Shown here: positions 7,946-12,393 of the stretch, piece after piece | Position numbering within the stretch: the stretch's first letter is position 1 | Layout of the letters: every line of letters begins with the position of its first letter | Source: Pseudomonadota bacterium | GTDB taxonomy: Bacteria > Pseudomonadota > Alphaproteobacteria > JAKJEU01 | Assembly (NCBI GenBank): GCA_022705265.1 | Contig: JAKJEU010000021.1 | Coordinates: forward strand, 1-12,393 | Direction: 5' to 3' | DNA length: 12,393 nt | Translations under genes and position numbers: made by a program | The notes under the pieces: generated by a model | Seen by the model: the letters and a program-made list of their open reading frames with translations, nothing else | Database searches by the model: none | Told to the model about the DNA's origin: nothing

Positions 7946-8520
7946 GATTTATTGGCAATCTCTACCTCAAAAAGAGGAGGAGTTTTCTTATATTTTTTCA
8001 TTAAATCAAGGGGGCTACCTTGGACATGCTTTTTAAGCGGTTCGGTTGGCCCCCCAACTTTTACCGGTCTTGTTGCAAAAGTTTTCATTGAAATCATTCT
8101 GTCATACATAACTAAAACCCCAGCAATTCCAACATTTAAGCAAAATTTTGATGGTATTTTTATTTTATATTTACATTTTGCAAGCATTTCAGGGCTTATC
8201 GAAGATTTTTCAGGTCCTAAAATATATGCTGCATTTACTGGGTGGCGGAAAGATGGAAGTTCAATCGCATCATCGACAATTTCGACTCCTACTAATTCGC
8301 ATCTTTTAGGCAACAATAAATCATTTACTGTATCAAATTGGTAATAAGGAAGGTTTGAAAGAGAATCAGAAGTGTCCGAATGTCTTCCTTCTCTTTTTTT
8401 ATAAGCAGCATTAACCGTAAAAACAAAACTTGCATCAAAAGCGTGAGCCGATCTAAATAAGTTTCCAAGATTATATGGTTTTGAGACTCCCTCAACGCCG
8501 ATTCCAAAATATCCTCTCAT
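7942..8520 (-). CDS. TrmH/SpoU-family RNA 2'-O-methyltransferase
   Basis: SPOUT-fold methyltransferase of 192 residues, expected to transfer a methyl group from S-adenosylmethionine to a ribose 2'-OH in tRNA or rRNA in the cytosol. The three family motifs are visible. Motif 1 is NLGNLFRSA (17-25), with the likely catalytic R23. Motif 2 is LGPEKSSIS (101-109). Motif 3 is IPSKFCLNVGIA (122-133), part of the knot that binds the cofactor. The opening MRGYFGIGVEG and the FRHP and GGP segments are typical of an alphaproteobacterial subgroup that lacks the extra N-terminal RNA-binding domain of larger SpoU proteins. Residues after 155 form a basic, Pro-containing tail. The target nucleotide cannot be read from the sequence. 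ATG at 8520 has only a weak ribosome site (AAAG). Confidence 0.93.
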   Translation of the reverse strand: MRGYFGIGVEGVSKPYNLGNLFRSAHAFDASFVFTVNAAYKKREGRHSDTSDSLSNLPYYQFDTVNDLLLPKRCELVGVEIVDDAIELPSFRHPVNAAYILGPEKSSISPEMLAKCKYKIKIPSKFCLNVGIAGVLVMYDRMISMKTFATRPVKVGGPTEPLKKHVQGSPLDLMKKYKKTPPLFEVEIANKS

Positions 8521-8535
8521 AATTCTTTATTCCAA

Positions 8536-8565
8536 TTACTGTTTAAATGTTATATTCTTTAAAAT
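8536..8565 (+). promoter_or_regulatory. Possible promoter of the DUF6111-like/CCA gene pair
   Basis: TTACTG (8536-8541) and TAAAAT (8560-8565) with an 18-base spacer lie upstream of the ribosome site AAAGAGG (8586-8592) and the ATG at 8597. The -35 match is weak, and the call rests mainly on position: this gap must hold the promoter for the + strand block. Confidence 0.25.
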
Positions 8566-8596
8566 AGAGACTAAACTATATTTTTAAAGAGGTCAA

Positions 8597-8848
8597 ATGA
8601 AGAGATTTATTTTAATTTTGATAATATTTCTTACTTTTCCTACTTTTCTTTACATATATAAAAATGCAAAAGAAAAGAATAAGGAAAAATTGAGAAATAT
8701 TCCGATATTACCTCTTTTTTATATTGGTTTTGTGTTGGTTGTTGTTTTGTTTGGTTTTTTTGCAATGTGGGAAAGAGCGGATGTAGGCAAAAAATATATT
8801 CCTCCACGATATGAGCATGGAAAATTAATCGAAGGGAGGTTTGAATGA
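8597..8848 (+). CDS. Small DUF6111-like inner-membrane protein
   Basis: Protein of 83 residues with two membrane segments (about 3-21 and 37-57), a short Lys-rich loop between them, and a C-terminal segment with GKKYIPPRYEHGKLIEG. That ending, the small size and the place just upstream of a CCA-adding enzyme match my memory of DUF6111 proteins in alphaproteobacteria; this is recall, not a search. Function unknown. AAAGAGG (8586-8592) lies four bases before the ATG. Its TGA stop overlaps the next start codon (ATGA, 8845-8848), so translation of the two genes is probably coupled. The two-helix topology puts both ends on the same side of the membrane; the strongly basic loop suggests that loop is cytosolic. 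Confidence 0.85.
   Translation: MKRFILILIIFLTFPTFLYIYKNAKEKNKEKLRNIPILPLFYIGFVLVVVLFGFFAMWERADVGKKYIPPRYEHGKLIEGRFE
8832..8839 (+). promoter_or_regulatory. Strong ribosome binding site for the CCA enzyme
   Basis: AAGGGAGG lies five bases before the ATG at 8845 and inside the last codons of the DUF6111-like gene. It fixes the start of the downstream gene and supports coupled translation through the ATGA overlap. Confidence 0.8.
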
Positions 8849-10107
8849 AACCAGTTGGAGAATTGTCAAAGCCTTCTTGGTTGGTTTCTAAAAAACTAAT
8901 CGAAATCTTTGCAAAACTTGATAATAATGCAAAAATTGTTGGAGGTGCGGTTCGTGATGCAATAAAAAAGCCTAATAAAAAAGTTACGGACATTGATATT
9001 GCAACACCGATTTTACCAGATGAGGTTTTAACACGACTTAAAACCTTGGATAAGAATATATATGCGGTCAAAGATATTGGTATAAAACATGGTACAGTTA
9101 GCGTTTTTTCTAATGAAATGTCTTATGAGATAACGACTTTAAGACGAGATGATAAAACCGATGGACGACATGCTGAGGTCTCCTTTACCGACGATTATTT
9201 AGAAGATGCAAAAAGAAGAGATTTTACCTTCAATTCTTTGTATGCTGATTTGGACGGTAAAGTTTATGATCCTTTTGGTGGCTTGTATGATTTGTCCCAT
9301 GGAATTGTTAAATTTATTGGCAATCCAGACGAGCGAATTAACGAAGATTATTTAAGGATTTTAAGATTTTTCAGATTTTTTGCATATTTTGGATATGGTC
9401 GAGTTGACCCGCAAGCTTATGATGCGTGCCGAAAAAATGCGAGCAAACTTCAAGAAATATCAAAGGAAAGAATAAGGGACGAAATTTTCAAAATTTTAAT
9501 GAGCGATATGCCAGAAGATATTTTTCTTTTGATGCAAAATGCTGGGCTGTTGCCTTTTATTGTTAATTCAAAAATAAACATAGGGGCATTAAGGCAACTT
9601 GTTTTTTTAGAAGGGAGAGGTTTAAGAATTGAGGTTGTTGGTGGTGCTAATATCATAAGGCGTCTTGCGTGTTTGATTGAGGGAGAGCCTTCTGAGGTTG
9701 CGGATTTTTTGAAATTATCCAAAAAACAAAAATCTGACCTTGTTTTGTTAAGCACTATGAAAATTAATAACGGAATTAACGAAAATTATATAAAAGAGCT
9801 TATCGAAAAATATGGTGTGGCAAAATTTTTGGATTTGCTTTTGATTTCGTGGGCAAAAGAAAGAGATTATGAAATAAGTTCAAAAGAAAATACAAAATGG
9901 CGAGAAATTTTGGACTTTGCGGTTAATGCCGATGTTCCTGAATTTCCGATAACTGGCAAAGATTTGATTGAAATGGGCTTTACCCAAGGTGAAAGAGTTG
10001 GGGTTTTATTAAAAACTTTGAAAAGTGCGTGGATAAGCTCTGGGTTCACTTTAACAAAAGAACAATTACTTGGCATATTGAAAAACGGTTCTGGCATACC
10101 TACATAA
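8845..10107 (+). CDS. cca: CCA tRNA nucleotidyltransferase
   Basis: Class II nucleotidyltransferase of 420 residues that adds or repairs the 3'-terminal CCA of tRNAs in the cytosol, from CTP and ATP without a nucleic-acid template. The head domain has GGAVRD (33-38), the metal-binding D49 and D51 in TDIDIATP, HGTV (82-85), TLRRD (98-102) and RRDFTFN (124-130). The neck follows with ERINEDYLRILRFFRF (163-178), which includes the nucleotide-template region. The C-terminal 190 residues are the usual helical, poorly conserved body and tail. The length is typical of alphaproteobacterial enzymes. I see no HD phosphohydrolase domain. The start is set by the strong upstream ribosome site and the 4-base overlap with the preceding gene. 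It could be a specialised A-adding or CC-adding form, but a single full-length copy favours the complete CCA enzyme. Confidence 0.95.
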   Translation: MKPVGELSKPSWLVSKKLIEIFAKLDNNAKIVGGAVRDAIKKPNKKVTDIDIATPILPDEVLTRLKTLDKNIYAVKDIGIKHGTVSVFSNEMSYEITTLRRDDKTDGRHAEVSFTDDYLEDAKRRDFTFNSLYADLDGKVYDPFGGLYDLSHGIVKFIGNPDERINEDYLRILRFFRFFAYFGYGRVDPQAYDACRKNASKLQEISKERIRDEIFKILMSDMPEDIFLLMQNAGLLPFIVNSKINIGALRQLVFLEGRGLRIEVVGGANIIRRLACLIEGEPSEVADFLKLSKKQKSDLVLLSTMKINNGINENYIKELIEKYGVAKFLDLLLISWAKERDYEISSKENTKWREILDFAVNADVPEFPITGKDLIEMGFTQGERVGVLLKTLKSAWISSGFTLTKEQLLGILKNGSGIPT

Positions 10108-10108
10108 T

Positions 10109-10134
10109 AATTAATAAGAAAAATATTATTAATT
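10109..10134 (+). other. AT-only hairpin between cca and clpB
   Basis: AATTAATAA (10109-10117) can pair with TTATTAATT (10126-10134) over an 8-base loop, followed by a short T-run (10133-10137). With no G-C pair it is a weak stem, so it may be a leaky terminator, an RNA-stabilising end, or chance in AT-rich DNA. It occupies most of the 45-base gap before clpB. Confidence 0.3.
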
Positions 10135-10152
10135 TTTAAGGTGTTAAAAAAA

Positions 10153-12393
10153 ATGAATCTTGAAAAATATACGGAGAAATCGGCTAAAATTATCCAAAAC
10201 GCATTTGATTTGGCGATAAAAAGCTCGCATCAATTTGTGTCGGTGGAGCATGTTTTAAAATCTTTGCTTGAAGACGATTTATGCCAAGAATTATTAAGCC
10301 TTTTGAAAGTGAATATTCACAAAGTTTCAAGAGAGTTGGATAATTATCTTGAAAAACAACCAAAAGTATCTGGGGGTGGGGTTCAAACTTCTGCGACAAG
10401 GTCTTTTCAAAATTTGGTTGTAAAAGCCGTTGATGTGTCAATCAAGTCAGGGGACAGTTTCGTTACAGTGCAAAGATTGCTTCAAACCATCATGGTAAAT
10501 GATGACAGCGAGGCTTCAAAAATCTTAAAAAATGCTGGACTTAATTTAAAGGATTTGGAAGCAAAAATTACCGAAATAACAAAGGGGAAAAAAGCTGATA
10601 CTCAAAACGCCGAAGATAAGATGAATGCGTTGAAAAAATATGCGATTGATTTTACTGAACTTGCAAAAAATGGCAAAATCGACCCAGTAATTGGACGAGA
10701 TGATGAAATAAGAAGAGCAATCCAAGTTTTATCACGAAGAACCAAAAACAACCCCGTTTTAACTGGCGAGGCTGGTGTTGGTAAAACCGCAATTGTCGAA
10801 GGTTTGGCTCAAAGAATTATAAACAAAGATGTCCCAGATGTTTTAAAAGATAATAAACTTTTAAGTCTTGATATGGGGGCGTTGCTTGCTGGTGCAAAAT
10901 TTAGGGGTGATTTTGAAGAACGATTAAAAGCGGTAATTGAGGAAGTTGAAAATTCTCATGATAACATAATCTTGTTCATCGATGAAATGCACACAATAAT
11001 AGGGGCAGGTTCAACGGGGCAAGGGGCAATGGATGCTTCAAACCTTTTAAAACCAGCCTTAGCAAGAGGGGCAATTCGTTGTATTGGTGCAACCACGACC
11101 GATGAATATCGTATTCATATCGAAAAAGACCCAGCCCTAGCAAGAAGGTTTCAACCAATTTATGCTGATGAGCCAAGTGTTGAAGACACAGTTTCAATTT
11201 TGCGTGGAATAAAGGAAAAATACGAAATTCATCACGGGGTAAGAATTTCTGATAATGCTTTGGTGGCTGCGGCGTATCTTTCAAATCGATATATTAATGG
11301 TCGTTTTTTGCCAGATAAAGCAATTGATTTGATGGACGAGGCTTCAAGTAAATTAAAGATGGAAATTGATTCAAAGCCTGAAAAGCTTGATATTCTTGAC
11401 CGTAAATATATCCAACTTAAAATCGAAAGAGAAGCGTTAAGAAAAGAAATTGACGATAATTCAAAAGAAAGGCTTGTTAAAATTGATGAAGAAATTGCGG
11501 AGATAGAAGAAAAAATTGCAATCGAAAAATCAAAATGGCAAAGCGAAAAACAAGCGATAAATATGGCGGCAAAGTTAAGAGAAGAGTTGGATAATGCGAA
11601 AATCGAACTTGAAAAAGCTATGCGTGATGGAAGTTTTGAAAAAGCAGGTGAGCTTAGGTATAGAGTTATTCCAGAACTTGAAAAAAACTTGTCTCAATCA
11701 AATGATAATAGCCCTAAAAATAACGAAGTTGTAACCGAAAGTCATATCGCCTCTATCGTCTCAAAATGGACGGGAATTCCAGTTGAAAAAATGGATGTTG
11801 GTGAAAAAACAAGGCTTTTAAATCTTGAAAGCCACCTTGAAAAACGAGTAATCGGTCAATCAGAAGCGGTTATGGCGGTTGCTAATTCCATTCGTCGTTC
11901 AAAATCGGGTATATCTGACCCTAATCGTCCGATTGGTTCGTTTTTGTTGCTTGGTCCGACTGGTGTTGGTAAGACAGAGCTTGCAAAAACTTTGGCTGAA
12001 TTTATGTTTGATGATGAAAAAGCGATATTAAGGTTTGATATGTCCGAATTTTCCGAAAAACATTCGGCGGCAAAGCTTATTGGTGCTCCTCCTGGATATG
12101 TTGGATATGATGATGGTGGGGTTTTGTCCGAACCAATACGAAAAAGACCTTATCAAGTGGTTTTGTTTGACGAACTTGAAAAGGCCGATCCTTCTATATT
12201 CAATATTTTCTTACAAATTTTGGACGAAGGAAGGTTAACCGATTCAAAAGGCAAATTAGTTGATTTTAAAAATACCATTATAATTATGACTTCAAACCTT
12301 GGTTCTGAACTTTTCTTTAACGGAAATGGGGAAAACACAAAATCCGAAGTAATTAACATGATTAAAAAGGTATTAAGGCCTGAATTTTTTAAT
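10153..12393 (+). CDS. clpB: ClpB disaggregase (3' end outside window)
   Basis: Hexameric AAA+ chaperone that threads aggregated proteins through its pore, working with DnaK. The first 747 codons are visible, of about 860 expected. Residues 1-145 are the N domain. The first ATPase domain has GEAGVGKT (205-212), pore loop GAKFRGDF (247-254), Walker B LFIDE (274-278) and arginine fingers R331/R332. Residues 400-520 are the coiled-coil M domain, which distinguishes ClpB from ClpA. The second ATPase domain has GPTGVGKT (601-608), pore loop GYVGYDDGG (648-656), Walker B VVLFDE (669-674) and sensor TSNLGS. The window stops at RPEFFN, just before the second arginine finger. GEAG and DELEKADP differ from the usual GEPG and DExEKAHP. 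ATG at 10153 has AAGGTG (10138-10143) nine bases upstream. No clear heat-shock promoter is visible in the 45-base gap. Confidence 0.97.
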   Translation, partial: MNLEKYTEKSAKIIQNAFDLAIKSSHQFVSVEHVLKSLLEDDLCQELLSLLKVNIHKVSRELDNYLEKQPKVSGGGVQTSATRSFQNLVVKAVDVSIKSGDSFVTVQRLLQTIMVNDDSEASKILKNAGLNLKDLEAKITEITKGKKADTQNAEDKMNALKKYAIDFTELAKNGKIDPVIGRDDEIRRAIQVLSRRTKNNPVLTGEAGVGKTAIVEGLAQRIINKDVPDVLKDNKLLSLDMGALLAGAKFRGDFEERLKAVIEEVENSHDNIILFIDEMHTIIGAGSTGQGAMDASNLLKPALARGAIRCIGATTTDEYRIHIEKDPALARRFQPIYADEPSVEDTVSILRGIKEKYEIHHGVRISDNALVAAAYLSNRYINGRFLPDKAIDLMDEASSKLKMEIDSKPEKLDILDRKYIQLKIEREALRKEIDDNSKERLVKIDEEIAEIEEKIAIEKSKWQSEKQAINMAAKLREELDNAKIELEKAMRDGSFEKAGELRYRVIPELEKNLSQSNDNSPKNNEVVTESHIASIVSKWTGIPVEKMDVGEKTRLLNLESHLEKRVIGQSEAVMAVANSIRRSKSGISDPNRPIGSFLLLGPTGVGKTELAKTLAEFMFDDEKAILRFDMSEFSEKHSAAKLIGAPPGYVGYDDGGVLSEPIRKRPYQVVLFDELEKADPSIFNIFLQILDEGRLTDSKGKLVDFKNTIIIMTSNLGSELFFNGNGENTKSEVINMIKKVLRPEFFN

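Noticed and set aside
7952..8344. 130-codon open frame on + strand
   Set aside because: It lies wholly antisense to the TrmH-family gene, whose three motifs are clear; it has no recognisable domain.
8640..9071. 143-codon open frame on - strand
   Set aside because: Antisense to the DUF6111-like gene and the start of cca, both well supported; no domain or good ribosome site.
10078..10108. Heat-shock (RpoH-like) promoter before clpB: TTGAAA with a CCTACATAA segment
   Set aside because: The second element lacks the run of C residues of the consensus, and such partial matches are expected by chance.
10976..11284. 102-codon open frame on - strand
   Set aside because: Antisense to the first ATPase domain of clpB, which is unambiguous.
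1..12393. tRNA or rRNA genes, CRISPR arrays, insertion sequences, phage or toxin-antitoxin genes
   Set aside because: I looked for these and saw no cloverleaf, regular spacer-repeat array, transposase or integrase motif, or terminal inverted repeats.

Overview
This is an AT-rich stretch of bacterial chromosome that most likely comes from an alphaproteobacterium. The signs are the fused ispDF gene, the TrmH/SpoU methyltransferase starting MRGYFGIG, a DUF6111-like membrane protein coupled to a CCA tRNA nucleotidyltransferase, an ABHD10-like hydrolase, and a periplasm-facing set of AsmA, Sel1-repeat and DsbD/ScsB-like proteins. The strong AT bias and A/T-ending codons would suit a host-associated or gut lineage, but that is inference. 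I see no RNA genes, CRISPR arrays, insertion sequences, phage genes or transfer signatures. The window reads as ordinary, tightly packed core genome, and I do not see a convincing undescribed system.

Layout, left to right. 1-1378 (+) is the 3' end of an AsmA-family gene with a long Lys/Glu-rich helical tail. A bidirectional hairpin terminator (about 1395-1430) separates it from the convergent ispDF gene (1447-2631, -). A short AT-rich divergent promoter region (2632-2732) then serves ispDF and a secreted Sel1-repeat protein (2733-4301, +). An ABHD10-like alpha/beta hydrolase follows with no canonical start codon where one is needed (about 4286-5011, +). Its tail overlaps the convergent dsbD/scsB-like gene (4998-6986, -). 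Divergent from that is a second, smaller exported Sel1-like protein (7085-7945, +), whose stop codon interlocks with the stop of the convergent TrmH-family gene (7942-8520, -). The last block, all on +, is a DUF6111-like membrane protein (8597-8848), a CCA-adding enzyme (8845-10107) and the first 747 codons of clpB (10153 to the window end).

How the genes fit together. Two themes stand out. One is the cell envelope: AsmA, two exported Sel1-repeat proteins and a DsbD/ScsB-type thiol reductase; each Sel1 protein carries exactly one pair of cysteines. The other is housekeeping: isoprenoid precursors (IspDF), RNA modification (TrmH family), tRNA 3'-end maturation (CCA enzyme) and protein disaggregation (ClpB). 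Every gap between genes is under about 105 bases, so there are no long empty regions.
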